Assembly: GCF_001270745.1 (NCBI RefSeq)
Contig: NZ_LFXL01000031.1
Span: 1 to 64,000 of the forward strand
DNA from: Jiangella muralis
GTDB lineage: Bacteria; Actinomycetota; Actinomycetes; Jiangellales; Jiangellaceae
Direction: 5' to 3'
Length of the DNA stretch: 64,000 bases
Positions 43,219 through 52,308 of the stretch are shown piece after piece. Each line of letters begins with the position of its first letter. Position 1 is the stretch's first letter. The position numbers were made by a program, and so were the translations under genes. The notes under the pieces are model-generated. The model had not been told where the DNA came from. It saw only the letters and a list, made by a program, of their open reading frames with translations, and made no database searches.

Positions 43219-43224
43219 GGGTCC

Positions 43225-46200
43225 ATGAATGACGTCCTCGAGCTGTTCGGCCCGGCCACGCGCGCGTGGTTCGCCGGGTCGTTCGCTGCGCCCACGGCGG
43301 CGCAGGAGGGCGCCTGGCGTTCGGTCGCGGCCGGCCACAACGCGCTGGTGGTGGCGCCGACGGGGTCCGGCAAGACGCTCGCGGCGTTCCTGTGGGCGCT
43401 CGACCGGCTGGCCTCCGAGCCGGAACCGGACGATCCCACCCACCGCTGCCGCGTCCTCTACGTCTCGCCGCTGAAGGCGCTGACGGTCGACGTCGAGCGG
43501 AACCTGCGCTCGCCGCTGGCCGGCATCGGGCACGCCGCGGCCCGGCTGGGCGTGCCGTCGCCGGGCATCAGCGTCGGCGTCCGCACCGGCGACACCCCGG
43601 CCGACGAACGGCGCCGGTTCGCCAAACACCCGCCCGACATCCTCATCACCACCCCCGAGTCGCTGTTCCTGCTGCTCACGGCGCAGGCACGCGAGTCGCT
43701 GCGCTACGTCGAAACGGTCGTCGTCGACGAAGTGCACGCGGTCGCCGGCGGCAAGCGGGGCGCGCACCTGGCGCTGTCGCTGGAACGGCTCGACGCGCTG
43801 CTGGAACGGCCAACGCAGCGCATCGGCCTGTCCGCGACGGTCCGCCCCATCGAGGAGGTGGCCCGGTTCCTCGGCGGCAGCCACCCGGTCGAGGTCGTCG
43901 CGCCGCCCAGCGAGAAACGGTGGGATCTCAAGGTCGTCGTCCCGGTGCCCGACCTCGACGAGCTCGATGCGGTCGCGCCGCCGGTCCCGGCCCCGGTCGG
44001 CTTCGACGAAGAGGGCGACGGCGGCACCGCGTCCATCTGGCCGCACGTCGAGCAGCGCGTCGTCGACCTCGTCGAACAGCACGAGTCGACCATCGTGTTC
44101 GCCAACTCGCGGCGGCTGGCCGAGCGGCTGACGGCGCGGCTGAACGAGATCGCGGCCGAGCGGGCCGAGGACCGTCCGGCCGACGAGAAGCCGGCCACGA
44201 ACCATCCGCCGCCGGCGTCGCTGATGGCGCAGGCCGGGTCGTCGCACGGCGCGGCGGCCACCATCGCCCGGGCGCACCACGGCTCGGTCAGCAAGGAGCA
44301 GCGGGCGCTGATCGAGGACGACCTCAAGTCCGGCCGGCTGCCTGCCGTCGTGGCCACCAGCAGCCTCGAACTGGGCATCGACATGGGCGCGGTCGACCTC
44401 GTCGTGCAGGTCGAGTCGCCGCCGTCGGTGGCCAGCGGGCTGCAGCGGGTCGGCCGGGCCGGCCACCAGGTCGGCGCGGTGTCCAGCGGCGTGCTGTTCC
44501 CGAAGTACCGCGGCGACCTCGTGCAGACCGCCGTCGTCGCCGAGCGCATGGTATCCGGGCAGATCGAGCAGCTCACCGTCCCGCGCAACCCGCTCGACGT
44601 CCTCGCGCAGCAGGTCGTCGCCATGGTGGCCATGGACGACTGGCCGGTCGACGACCTCCTGGCGCTGGTCCGGCGGGCGCACCCGTTCGCCACGCTGCCG
44701 CAGTCGTCGTACGACGCCGTCCTCGACATGCTGGCCGGGCGGTACCCGTCCGACGAGTTCGCCGAGCTGCGGCCGCGGCTGGTCTGGGACCGCACCGGCG
44801 GCGTGCTCAAGGGCCGCCCGGGCGCCCAGCGACTGGCCGTGACCAGCGGCGGCACCATCCCCGACCGCGGCCTGTTCGGCGTGTTCCTGGTCGGCTCCGA
44901 TCCCCGCCGCGGCGGGGCGCGGGTCGGCGAGCTGGACGAGGAGATGGTGTACGAGTCGCGGGTCGGCGACGTGTTCGCGCTGGGCGCTACCAGCTGGCGC
45001 ATCGAGGACATCACGCACGACCGCGTCATGGTCTCCCCCGCGCCCGGGCACCCGGGCAAGCTGCCGTTCTGGCACGGCGACACGCTGGGCCGCCCGGCCG
45101 AGCTGGGCGCGGCCGTCGGCGGTTTCGTCCGCGAGATCAACCGGCTGCCCGACCCGAAGGCGCGCGAGCGGGCCGCGAGCGCCGGGCTGGACGAATGGGC
45201 CGTCGACAACCTGGTCGACTACATCCGCGAGCAGCGCGAGGCCACCGGCCACGTGCCCGACGACCGCACCCTGGTGGTCGAGCGGTTCCGCGACGAGCTC
45301 GGCGACTGGCGGCTCATCGTGCACTCTCCGTACGGCGCCCGGGTGCACGCGCCGTGGGCGCTGGCCATCGGGGCGCGGCTGCGCGAGCGGTACGGCGTCG
45401 ACGTCCAGGCCGCGCACGCCGACGACGGCATCGTGCTGCGCATCCCCGACACCTTCGACGGCGTGGGGGCCGGCTGGAGCGGCGGCGAGGAGCCCGACGG
45501 CGCTGGCGGGCGGCTCGATGGGGGCGGAGACAGGCCCGGCGCCGAGGCGCCCGACGCCCGGCTGGTGGTGCTCGACCCCGACGAGCTGGACGACATCGTC
45601 ACCGGCGAGGTCGGCGGGTCGGCGCTGTTCGCGTCGCGGTTCCGCGAGTGCGCCGCGCGGGCGCTGCTGCTGCCCCGTCGCTCCCCCGACCGCCGGTCGC
45701 CGCTGTGGCAGCAGCGGCAGCGGTCGTCGCAGTTGCTGCAGGTCGCGTCGAAGTACGGGTCGTTCCCGATGCTGCTCGAGACCATGCGCGAGTGCCTGCA
45801 GGACGTCTACGACCTCGATGGCCTGCGCGACCTCATGCGCCGCGTCGCCGGCCGGCAGATCAAGGTGGTCGAGGTCGAGACCCCGACGCCGTCGCCGTTC
45901 GCGCGGTCGCTGCTGTTCGGGTACGTCGCGGCGTTCATGTACGAGGGCGACTCCCCGCTGGCCGAGCGGCGGGCGCAGGCGCTGACGCTCGACTCCGCGC
46001 TGCTGGCCGAGTTGCTCGGGCAGACGGAGCTGCGCGAACTGCTCGACCTCGAGGTGGTCGAGCGCACGGAGGCCGAGCTGCAGCGGCTGGTCCCGGAACG
46101 GCGGGCGCGCGACACCGAGGGGGTGGCCGACCTGCTCCGGCTGCTCGGCCCGCTGGCATCGGACGAGGTGGCGGCGCGATCCGCGGAGCCGGCCGACGCC

Positions 46201-47880
46201 GCCGGACACCTCGACGAGCTGGTGAAGCAGCGGCGGGTCATCGCGGTGCGCATCGCCGGCCAGGAGGTCTGGGCCGCCGTCGAGGACGCCGCCCGGCTGC
46301 GCGACGCGCTCGGCGTGGCGTTGCCCGGCGGCGTGCACGACGCGTTCACGGCGCCGGTGCCCGACCCGCTCGGCGACATCGTGGCGCGGTACGCCCGCAC
46401 GCACGGCCCGTTCCACGCCGCCGAGGCGGCCGAACGGTTCGGGCTGGGCGTCGCGGTGGTCGTGTCGACGCTGCGCCGGCTGTCCGCCGAGGGCCGCGTC
46501 GTCGAGGGCGAGCTGCGGCCCGGGCGCACCGGCACCGAGTGGTGCGACGCCGAGGTGCTGCGGCTGCTGCGGCGGCGGTCGCTGGCGGCGCTGCGCAAGG
46601 AGGCCGAGCCGGTCGACGCCGCGACGCTGGGGCGGTTTCTGCCGGCGTGGCAGTCGGTGGGCAGTTCGCTGCGCGGCGCCGACGGCGTGCTGCGCGTGGT
46701 CGAGCAACTGGGCGGGGCGGCGGTGCCGGCCAGCGCGCTGGAGTCGTTGGTGCTGCCGGCCCGGGTCGCCGGCTACTCGCCGGCCTGGCTGGACGAGCTG
46801 ACGACGGCCGGCGAGGTGGTGTGGTCGGGGCACGGCACGCTGCCGGGGTCGGACGGCTGGGTGTCGCTGCACCTCGCCGACGGCGCGCACCTCACGCTGC
46901 CCGACATCGATCTCGCCGACGCCGATGGCGAGCTGCATCAGGCGGTACTCGAGACGCTGACCGGCGGCGGTGCGTACTTCTTCCGGCAGCTCAGCGACGC
47001 GGTGACGGCGCTCGTGCCGGCGCCGCCCGAGGACGCGGCGCTCACGACGGCGCTGTGGGATCTGGTGTGGGCCGGGCTGATCACCAACGACACGCTGGCG
47101 CCGTTGCGGTCGCTGCTGACCGGGCGGCCGGCGCACCGGTCCCGGCCGGCCCGGCCGCGGTCGCGGTATGCGCGCGGCCGGCCGGCGATGCCGTCGCGCA
47201 CCGGTCCGCCGGCGGCGGCCGGCCGGTGGTCGCTGCTGCCCGGCCGCGACACCGACACCACCCGCCGGGCGCACGCGGCCGCCGAGGCACTGCTCGACCG
47301 GCACGGCGTCGTGACCCGCGGCGCGGTGCAGGCCGAGCGGCTGCCCGGCGGGTTCGCGGCCGCGTACCGGGTGCTGTCGGCGTTCGAGGACACCGGCCGG
47401 GCCCGCCGCGGCTATTTCGTCGCCGGGCTGGGCGCGGCGCAGTTCGGCACGCCCGGCGCGGTCGACCGGCTGCGCACGTTCTCCCACCTCGACGACGCCC
47501 GGCCGGCCAGCGCGCTGGTGCTGGCGGCGACCGACCCGGCCAACCCGTACGGCGCGGCGCTGCCCTGGCCGGAACGCGGCGAGTCCGGGTCGCCGGGGCA
47601 CCGGCCGGGCCGCAAGGCGGGCGCGCTGGTCGTGCTGATCGACGGCGAACTGTCCCTGTACGTCGAGCGCGGCGGCCGGACCCTGCTGTCCTGGACCGAC
47701 GAACCCGACCGGCTCCGCGCGGCGGCCGACGCGCTGGCGCTGTCGGTGCGCGAGGGTGCGCTCGGCGCCCTGCGGGTCGAACGTGCCGACGGCGCCCAGA
47801 TCACCGCGACGCCCCTCGGCGAGGCCCTGACCGCCGCCGGCTTCCACATCACGCCACGAGGCCTCCGCCTACGCGGCTGA
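43225..47880 (+). CDS. lhr: ATP-dependent helicase Lhr
   Basis: Large superfamily 2 DNA helicase that moves 3' to 5' and acts in repair. 1551 residues, the full Lhr length. Motif I APTGSGKT, motif Ia YVSPLKAL, motif II DEVH (in VVVDEVHAVAGGKRGAHLAL), motif III SATVRP, motifs IV-VI including ATSSLELGIDMG and QRVGRAGHQ. These are followed by winged-helix and Lhr-core domains and a long C-terminal region. The ATG at 43225 is leaderless behind a damage promoter. In mycobacteria lhr is also damage-induced. An acidic/glycine insert lies near 750-770 (GGEEPDGAGGRLDGGGD). The 3' end is copied downstream. Confidence 0.95.
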   Translation: MNDVLELFGPATRAWFAGSFAAPTAAQEGAWRSVAAGHNALVVAPTGSGKTLAAFLWALDRLASEPEPDDPTHRCRVLYVSPLKALTVDVERNLRSPLAGIGHAAARLGVPSPGISVGVRTGDTPADERRRFAKHPPDILITTPESLFLLLTAQARESLRYVETVVVDEVHAVAGGKRGAHLALSLERLDALLERPTQRIGLSATVRPIEEVARFLGGSHPVEVVAPPSEKRWDLKVVVPVPDLDELDAVAPPVPAPVGFDEEGDGGTASIWPHVEQRVVDLVEQHESTIVFANSRRLAERLTARLNEIAAERAEDRPADEKPATNHPPPASLMAQAGSSHGAAATIARAHHGSVSKEQRALIEDDLKSGRLPAVVATSSLELGIDMGAVDLVVQVESPPSVASGLQRVGRAGHQVGAVSSGVLFPKYRGDLVQTAVVAERMVSGQIEQLTVPRNPLDVLAQQVVAMVAMDDWPVDDLLALVRRAHPFATLPQSSYDAVLDMLAGRYPSDEFAELRPRLVWDRTGGVLKGRPGAQRLAVTSGGTIPDRGLFGVFLVGSDPRRGGARVGELDEEMVYESRVGDVFALGATSWRIEDITHDRVMVSPAPGHPGKLPFWHGDTLGRPAELGAAVGGFVREINRLPDPKARERAASAGLDEWAVDNLVDYIREQREATGHVPDDRTLVVERFRDELGDWRLIVHSPYGARVHAPWALAIGARLRERYGVDVQAAHADDGIVLRIPDTFDGVGAGWSGGEEPDGAGGRLDGGGDRPGAEAPDARLVVLDPDELDDIVTGEVGGSALFASRFRECAARALLLPRRSPDRRSPLWQQRQRSSQLLQVASKYGSFPMLLETMRECLQDVYDLDGLRDLMRRVAGRQIKVVEVETPTPSPFARSLLFGYVAAFMYEGDSPLAERRAQALTLDSALLAELLGQTELRELLDLEVVERTEAELQRLVPERRARDTEGVADLLRLLGPLASDEVAARSAEPADAAGHLDELVKQRRVIAVRIAGQEVWAAVEDAARLRDALGVALPGGVHDAFTAPVPDPLGDIVARYARTHGPFHAAEAAERFGLGVAVVVSTLRRLSAEGRVVEGELRPGRTGTEWCDAEVLRLLRRRSLAALRKEAEPVDAATLGRFLPAWQSVGSSLRGADGVLRVVEQLGGAAVPASALESLVLPARVAGYSPAWLDELTTAGEVVWSGHGTLPGSDGWVSLHLADGAHLTLPDIDLADADGELHQAVLETLTGGGAYFFRQLSDAVTALVPAPPEDAALTTALWDLVWAGLITNDTLAPLRSLLTGRPAHRSRPARPRSRYARGRPAMPSRTGPPAAAGRWSLLPGRDTDTTRRAHAAAEALLDRHGVVTRGAVQAERLPGGFAAAYRVLSAFEDTGRARRGYFVAGLGAAQFGTPGAVDRLRTFSHLDDARPASALVLAATDPANPYGAALPWPERGESGSPGHRPGRKAGALVVLIDGELSLYVERGGRTLLSWTDEPDRLRAAADALALSVREGALGALRVERADGAQITATPLGEALTAAGFHITPRGLRLRG

Positions 47881-47982
47881 CCGGCACGGCCCCGATGTCG
47901 GCGCCCTGACCGCCGTCGGCTTCCACACCACGCCACGAGGCCTCCGCCTACGCGGCTGACCGGAACGCCCCCGATGTCGGCG
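47825..47982 (+). repeat. 79-bp tandem duplication of the lhr 3' end
   Basis: Copy 1 (47825-47903) includes the last 18 codons and stop of lhr; copy 2 (47904-47982) repeats it with a few changes, including the coding bases CTTCCACA and CGCCACGAGGCCTCCGCC. A third, diverged piece is at 48246-48300. Confidence 0.85.
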
Positions 47983-48335
47983 ACGCCCTCGATGTCGGCG
48001 CCGCCGCTCCGGCCGCGACTGGCCCGGCCGGAGCGGCGCTGCGCGGCGCTGGCCCGGCCGGAGCGGCGCTGGGCGGCCGGCGCACGAAGCGGCGCCCAGA
48101 ACCCGACCCTCGGCACCCGGGACCCGGCGCGCGGCGCACGAGGTAGCGATCGGCGGGCGGTCGGCCACAACCGGCCGAGCATCGGAGCTCGTTCGGCCGG
48201 GTTGACCTGAGAGCCAACATCTGGCGCTGAGGTCACCCCCGCGATACGGAGCTCCTGACCCCGCCGGCTTCCGCATCACCTCATCCGGCCTCCTCCGCCG
48301 CCGCGAAGCGCGCCGGCGCTGGGTAGCCTGGCCGG
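47881..48335. other. Repeat-rich lhr-GNAT intergenic region
   Basis: 455 nt with no credible gene. It holds the copied lhr end, a 31-bp direct repeat (GGCCCGGCCGGAGCGGCGCT, near 48017 and 48052), a GTTGACCT-family hairpin and a third lhr-end fragment. Extremely GC-rich. Confidence 0.7.
48201..48236. repeat. Degenerate hairpin, GTTGACCTCAGCGCCA family (copy 2)
   Basis: GTTGACCTGAGAGCCAACAT, then CTGGCGCTGAGGTCAC. It matches the perfect hairpin at 22302 with a few substitutions that weaken the stem. Confidence 0.75.
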
Positions 48336-48782
48336 ATGATCCTCGCGACCCACGCCGGCTACGAGGTCGACGACGACCCGGAGCGGCTCGATCTCGACGT
48401 CATCATCGGGTTCCTGCTGACGACGTACTGGGGCAAGCACCGCTCGCGCGAGACGTTCGAGCGGGCCCTGCGCCGCTCCGTCGGCGTCGGGCTCTACGCA
48501 CCCGGCGGCGCGCAGGCCGGGTTCGCCCGCGTCGTCGGCGACGGGGCGACGTTCGCGTGGCTGGCCGACGTGTTCGTGCTGCCGGAGCACCGGGGCAAAG
48601 GGCTGGCGCGAGTGCTGGTCAGCGCCGTGCTGGAGCACCCGGACCACGCCGAGATCGAGCGGTGGCTGCTGGCCACGGCCGACGCGCACGGGGTGTATGC
48701 GCCGCTCGGGTTCGGGCCGATCGAAGCGCTCGACAAGTTCATGATCCGCTCCGGCCCGACCGCCTCGTCGCTGATCCGCTGA
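48336..48782 (+). CDS. GNAT-family N-acetyltransferase
   Basis: 148 residues. The acetyl-CoA site is seen in LADVFVLPEHRGKGLARVLV (motif A, Arg/Gln-x-x-Gly-x-Gly/Ala type) and the C-terminal strand in YAPLGFGPIE. N-terminal residues DLDVIIGFLLTTYWGKHRS are typical of a GNAT subgroup of unknown substrate. The ATG at 48336 has TAGCCT seven to twelve nt upstream and no ribosome site, so it is probably leaderless. Confidence 0.88.
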   Translation: MILATHAGYEVDDDPERLDLDVIIGFLLTTYWGKHRSRETFERALRRSVGVGLYAPGGAQAGFARVVGDGATFAWLADVFVLPEHRGKGLARVLVSAVLEHPDHAEIERWLLATADAHGVYAPLGFGPIEALDKFMIRSGPTASSLIR

Positions 48783-48801
48783 CGGCGCCCGAAGGGCAGC
48801 C

Positions 48802-49311
48802 TCAGGCGACCTCGGGGCCGGGCTCGTAGTAGCGCCGATCGACGTGGACGAGGGGCACGGCGCCACCGGCGTCGCGCGCCACCGCGGTGACGCGGCCCAG
48901 GGCGATCGTGTGGTCGCCGGCGTCGACCAGGTCGTACGGCGCGCACTCGACGGCGGCGACGGCACCGGTGAAGATCAGTTCGCCGCGGGCCGAACGGCGG
49001 GTCGGCCAGGGCGAGAAGTCGTCGCGAGCGCCAGGGTGACGCTCGCGTGCCCCGTAATCGGACAGCGCCAGCTGGTCGGCGGCCAGGAACGAGAGTGACC
49101 AGCCGTCGGCGACGAAGAGGGCGTCGTGGATGAAGCCGTCCTTCTTGACGCACGCCAGCACCAGCGGCGGCTCCAACGACACCGAGGAGACGGCCGTGAC
49201 GGTGAGGCCGCAGTCGCGCCCGACCGGATCGAGCACCGTGAGCAACGCCACACCGCCCGCCAGGCGGGCCATGGCGTCACGGAACTCCGGCGCAGGCTTC
49301 GACCGCGGCAA
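48802..49311 (-). CDS. Flavin reductase-like FMN-binding protein (probable TTG start)
   Basis: 169 residues of the flavin reductase/FMN-binding split-barrel family: FRDAMARLAGGVALLTV, GLTVTAVSSVSLEPPLVLACV, FLAADQLALSDYG and a C-terminal HVDRRYYEPG. Such proteins reduce free flavin or serve as the reductase of a two-component monooxygenase; no oxygenase gene is adjacent. The TTG at 49311 gives the family N-terminus, with GGAG just upstream. It lies 17 nt after clgR on the same strand. Confidence 0.85.
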   Translation of the reverse strand: MPRSKPAPEFRDAMARLAGGVALLTVLDPVGRDCGLTVTAVSSVSLEPPLVLACVKKDGFIHDALFVADGWSLSFLAADQLALSDYGARERHPGARDDFSPWPTRRSARGELIFTGAVAAVECAPYDLVDAGDHTIALGRVTAVARDAGGAVPLVHVDRRYYEPGPEVA

Positions 49312-49328
49312 CGACTCCGGCAGCAGCG

Positions 49329-49640
49329 TCAGCCGACCCGGACGACGTCGCGAGGCCGGACGGACTCCCGCGGCCGCAGCTCGGTGAGCGCGCCCACCGC
49401 CGCCGCCTCGACCCGCATCATCTCGTCGCTGACCTCGCGGAGCACCTCGGACATCGGCAGGTCCAGCGCCTCGCAGATGGCTGCGAGCAGCTCGGACGAC
49501 GCTTCCTTGCGGCCGCGTTCGACCTCGGACAGGTACCCGAGACTCACGCGCGCCGCAGCCGAGATCTCGCGAAGGGTGCGGCCCTGCTCGATCCGGCGAC
49601 GTCTCAAGACATCGCCGACGAGCCGTCTGATGAGAACCAT
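49329..49640 (-). CDS. clgR: XRE-family regulator ClgR
   Basis: 103 residues: helix-turn-helix at about 20-55 ([22 protein letters not shown]), then [21 protein letters not shown] and [12 protein letters not shown]. This closely follows actinobacterial ClgR/PopR, the activator of clp protease genes. Position next to cinA and pgsA supports it. The ATG at 49640 has GAGGGG before it. Upstream, CGTAC (49685) and GTACG (49700) form an inverted repeat, and TACGGT on the minus strand is a possible -10. Confidence 0.88.
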   Translation of the reverse strand: MVLIRRLVGDVLRRRRIEQGRTLREISAAARVSLGYLSEVERGRKEASSELLAAICEALDLPMSEVLREVSDEMMRVEAAAVGALTELRPRESVRPRDVVRVG

Positions 49641-49811
49641 CGGCTACCCCTCTCGCGATTCGTCTCGACTGTGCTTGAGTCCACCGTACCTTCTGTTTCG
49701 TACGTTTGCGTTTCCAGCCTCGCCGGGAAAGACGGGGTGCACAGAAGAATTCATCTCACCGTCTGGAACGCCCCGGCACGCCTCAGGATTCCCGGCCGCC
49801 GGGACGGCATC

Positions 49812-50285
49812 TCACACCTCGGACAACAGCTCCAGGACGGCGGCCACGGTCGCCGCGCGCACCGCCGAACGATCGCCGCGCAGCGCCGACGGACCCGTGA
49901 ACGACCGCACCCGCACCCCGCCGTCGGACGCCACCGCGACGTGCACCGTGCCCGGCGGGTGACCGTCCTGCGGATCCGGCCCGGCCACCCCCGTGGTCGC
50001 CACGCCGACGGACGCGCCCAGCCGCGAGCGGACGCCCTCGGCCATCGCCGCGGCCGTCGACCCCGCCACCGGCCCGTCCGCCGCCAGCACCGCCGGCGGC
50101 ACCCCGGCCAGCGACTCCTTCAACGAGGTCGCGTACACGACCACCCCACCCCGGACCACCGCGGACGACCCGGGCACCGACGTCAGCGCGGCGCACACCA
50201 GCCCGCCGGTCAGCGACTCCGCCGCGGCGACCGTCAGCCCGCGCGCGACCAGCCGGGCGACCACCGAGGCGGCCGAGACGCTCAC
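49812..50285 (-). CDS. cinA: CinA C-terminal-type nicotinamide-nucleotide amidase
   Basis: 157 residues; the single CinA_C domain (PncC-like), which deamidates NMN. AAESLTGGLVCAALTSVPGSS carries the catalytic Ser, GGVVVYATSLKESLAGVP and TTGVAGPDPQDGHPPGTVHVA complete the site. The N-terminal MocF/COG1058 domain of full CinA is absent, as is common in actinobacteria. GTG start at 50285 overlaps the pgsA stop (GTGA). Confidence 0.92.
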   Translation of the reverse strand: MSVSAASVVARLVARGLTVAAAESLTGGLVCAALTSVPGSSAVVRGGVVVYATSLKESLAGVPPAVLAADGPVAGSTAAAMAEGVRSRLGASVGVATTGVAGPDPQDGHPPGTVHVAVASDGGVRVRSFTGPSALRGDRSAVRAATVAAVLELLSEV

Positions 50286-50857
50286 GGCGTCGCGCTCCGC
50301 CGCAGCCGGATCGCCGACAACACGTAGTCGACGCCGGTGACGACGGTGACGATGACGGCGGCCGCCATGACCGTCCCCTCGATGGGGTCGAACCAGCCGG
50401 GCAGCGGCAGGATGTACAGGCCGAGCGCCAGCGCCTGCAGGACGGTCTTCAGTTTGCCGCCGCGGTTGGCCGCCATGACGCCGTACCGGATGACGGCGAA
50501 CCGCAGCGCCGTGATGCCCCACTCGCGGACCAGCACGACGACCGTCACCCACCAGGGCAGCTCACCGAGGATCGACAGCCCGACGAACGCCATGCCGGTG
50601 AGCGCCTTGTCGGCGATCGGGTCGGCGATCTTGCCGAAGTCGGTGACCAGGCCACGGCGCCGGGCGAGGTCGCCGTCGAAGCGGTCGGTCATCATCGCGA
50701 CGCCGAACGTGAAGAACGCCGCCACCCTCGAGGCGTCGTCGTCGCCGCCGTGCCGCAGCAGCAGCCAGCCGAACAGCGGCACCAGCACCACCCGCAGGAC
50801 GGTCAGCGCGTTGGCGATGTTCCACGGGCTGGGCGGAGAGGTCGACTGTTCGGCCAC
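50282..50857 (-). CDS. pgsA: CDP-diacylglycerol-glycerol-3-phosphate phosphatidyltransferase
   Basis: 191 residues, four or more membrane segments. First step of phosphatidylglycerol synthesis. The CDP-alcohol phosphotransferase motif D-G-x2-A-R-x8-G-x3-D-x3-D is present as DRFDGDLARRRGLVTDFGKIADPIAD-type text (given in parts: FDGDLARRRG, DFGKIADPIADK). GTG start at 50857 (VAEQSTSPPSPWNIANALT). It follows rimO by 10 nt and overlaps cinA. Confidence 0.94.
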   Translation of the reverse strand: MAEQSTSPPSPWNIANALTVLRVVLVPLFGWLLLRHGGDDDASRVAAFFTFGVAMMTDRFDGDLARRRGLVTDFGKIADPIADKALTGMAFVGLSILGELPWWVTVVVLVREWGITALRFAVIRYGVMAANRGGKLKTVLQALALGLYILPLPGWFDPIEGTVMAAAVIVTVVTGVDYVLSAIRLRRSATP

Positions 50858-50867
50858 GGGGCCAAGG

Positions 50868-52280
50868 CTAGGGCACGTGGACGGGCGCGGCGACGAGGTC
50901 GGCGCCGTCGCTGCCGGTGACGGTCGCGGTGACGATGTCGCCGACGGCCGCGCCGCCGGACACCACGGTGCTGCCGTCGACCTCGGGGCCCTGGTGCTCG
51001 GCCCGGCCCTCGACCCGGCCATCGGGCAGCACCGACTCGACCAGCACGGACACCGTCTCGCCGACGCGGTCCTCGGCCCGCTGGGCGACCAGTTCCTCCA
51101 CGAGGTCGCCGACGCGTTCGACCCGTTCGGAGATCTCGTCGGCGTCGAGCTTGCCGTCGAACGACGCGGCCTCGGTGCCGTCCTCGTCGGAGTAGCCGAA
51201 CACGCCGACGACATCCAGGCGGGCCTGGGTGAGGAACGACTCCAGCTCGGCGACGTCGTCCTCGGTCTCGCCGGGGAACCCGACGATGACGTTGGACCGG
51301 ATGCCGGCGGCCGGCACCCGGTCGCGGACGGACGAGATCAGGTCCAGGAAGGACTCCGTGCCGCCGAACCGCTTCATCCGGCGCAGCAGCGGCGTGCTGG
51401 CGTGCTGGAACGAGAGATCGAAGTACGGCACGACGCCGGGCGTGGACAGCATGGCGTCGACCAGCGTCGAGCGCATCTCGGCCGGCTGCAGGTACGAGAC
51501 CCGCACCCGCTCGATCCCGTCGACGGCGACCAGCTCGGGCAGCAGCGTCTCCAGCAGCCGGATGTCGCCGAGGTCCTTGCCGTACGACGTCGAGTTCTCG
51601 CTGACGAGGAACAGCTCGCGCACGCCCTGCCCGGCCAGCCAGCGCGCGTCGGCCAGCACGTCGGACGGGCGGCGGGACAGGAACGAGCCGCGGAACATCG
51701 GGATGGCGCAGAACGTGCAGGCGCGGTCGCAGCCGCTGGCCAGCTTCAGCGGCGCCATCGGCCCGCCGTCGAGCCGCCGCCGCACCGAGCGTGGGCCGGA
51801 TGCGGGCGACATGCCGGCCGGCAGGTCGGGTGCGGCGTAGGCGGCGGCCTGCCGCTCGACCGGCGTGACGGGGAGCAGCGTGCGGCGGTCGCGGGGCACG
51901 TGCGCGACGTGCTCGGCGCCGCCGAGGATCCCCCGCAGCCGCTCGCCGATGGCCGAGTAGTCGTCGAAGCCCAGGACCGCGTCGGCCTCGGGCAGCTCCG
52001 ACGCCAGCTCGACGCCGTACCGCTCGGCCATGCAGCCGACGGCGACGACGGCCTTGGTGGCCCCGGACGTCTTGAGGTCGGCGGCGGCCAGCAGGGAGTC
52101 GACGGAGTCCTTCTTGGCCTGCTCGACGAAGCCGCAGGTGTTGACCAGGACGGTCTCGGCGGACGCGGGGTCGGCGACGAGCTCGAAGCCGTCGGCGTCG
52201 AGACGGCCGGCCAGCTCCTCGGAGTCGACCTCGTTGCGGCTGCAGCCGAGCGTGACGATCGCGACGGAATGTTTGCTCAT
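50868..52280 (-). CDS. rimO: Ribosomal protein S12 methylthiotransferase
   Basis: Radical-SAM enzyme that methylthiolates an Asp of ribosomal protein S12. 470 residues: UPF0004 domain ([40 protein letters not shown]), radical-SAM motif CDRACTFC with AIPMFRG, and a TRAM domain. [10 protein letters not shown] and CGFVEQAK separate RimO from MiaB. The ATG at 52280 is the family start. First gene of rimO-pgsA-cinA. Divergent from the GH20 gene with only 28 nt between starts. Confidence 0.95.
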   Translation of the reverse strand: MSKHSVAIVTLGCSRNEVDSEELAGRLDADGFELVADPASAETVLVNTCGFVEQAKKDSVDSLLAAADLKTSGATKAVVAVGCMAERYGVELASELPEADAVLGFDDYSAIGERLRGILGGAEHVAHVPRDRRTLLPVTPVERQAAAYAAPDLPAGMSPASGPRSVRRRLDGGPMAPLKLASGCDRACTFCAIPMFRGSFLSRRPSDVLADARWLAGQGVRELFLVSENSTSYGKDLGDIRLLETLLPELVAVDGIERVRVSYLQPAEMRSTLVDAMLSTPGVVPYFDLSFQHASTPLLRRMKRFGGTESFLDLISSVRDRVPAAGIRSNVIVGFPGETEDDVAELESFLTQARLDVVGVFGYSDEDGTEAASFDGKLDADEISERVERVGDLVEELVAQRAEDRVGETVSVLVESVLPDGRVEGRAEHQGPEVDGSTVVSGGAAVGDIVTATVTGSDGADLVAAPVHVP

Positions 52281-52290
52281 GTCGCCGGTC

Positions 52291-52300
52291 ACTCTACCGT
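52291..52300. promoter_or_regulatory. Overlapping divergent -10 elements of rimO and the GH20 gene
   Basis: ACTCTA (52291-52296; TAGAGT on the minus strand) faces rimO and TACCGT (52295-52300) faces the hexosaminidase. They share two bases, and each lies 9-11 nt before its start codon. Confidence 0.45.
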
Positions 52301-52308
52301 TGTCCACC

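Noticed and set aside
43165-47847. 1560-codon antisense frame opposite lhr
   Set aside because: Lhr motifs are intact on the plus strand; the antisense text is low-complexity.
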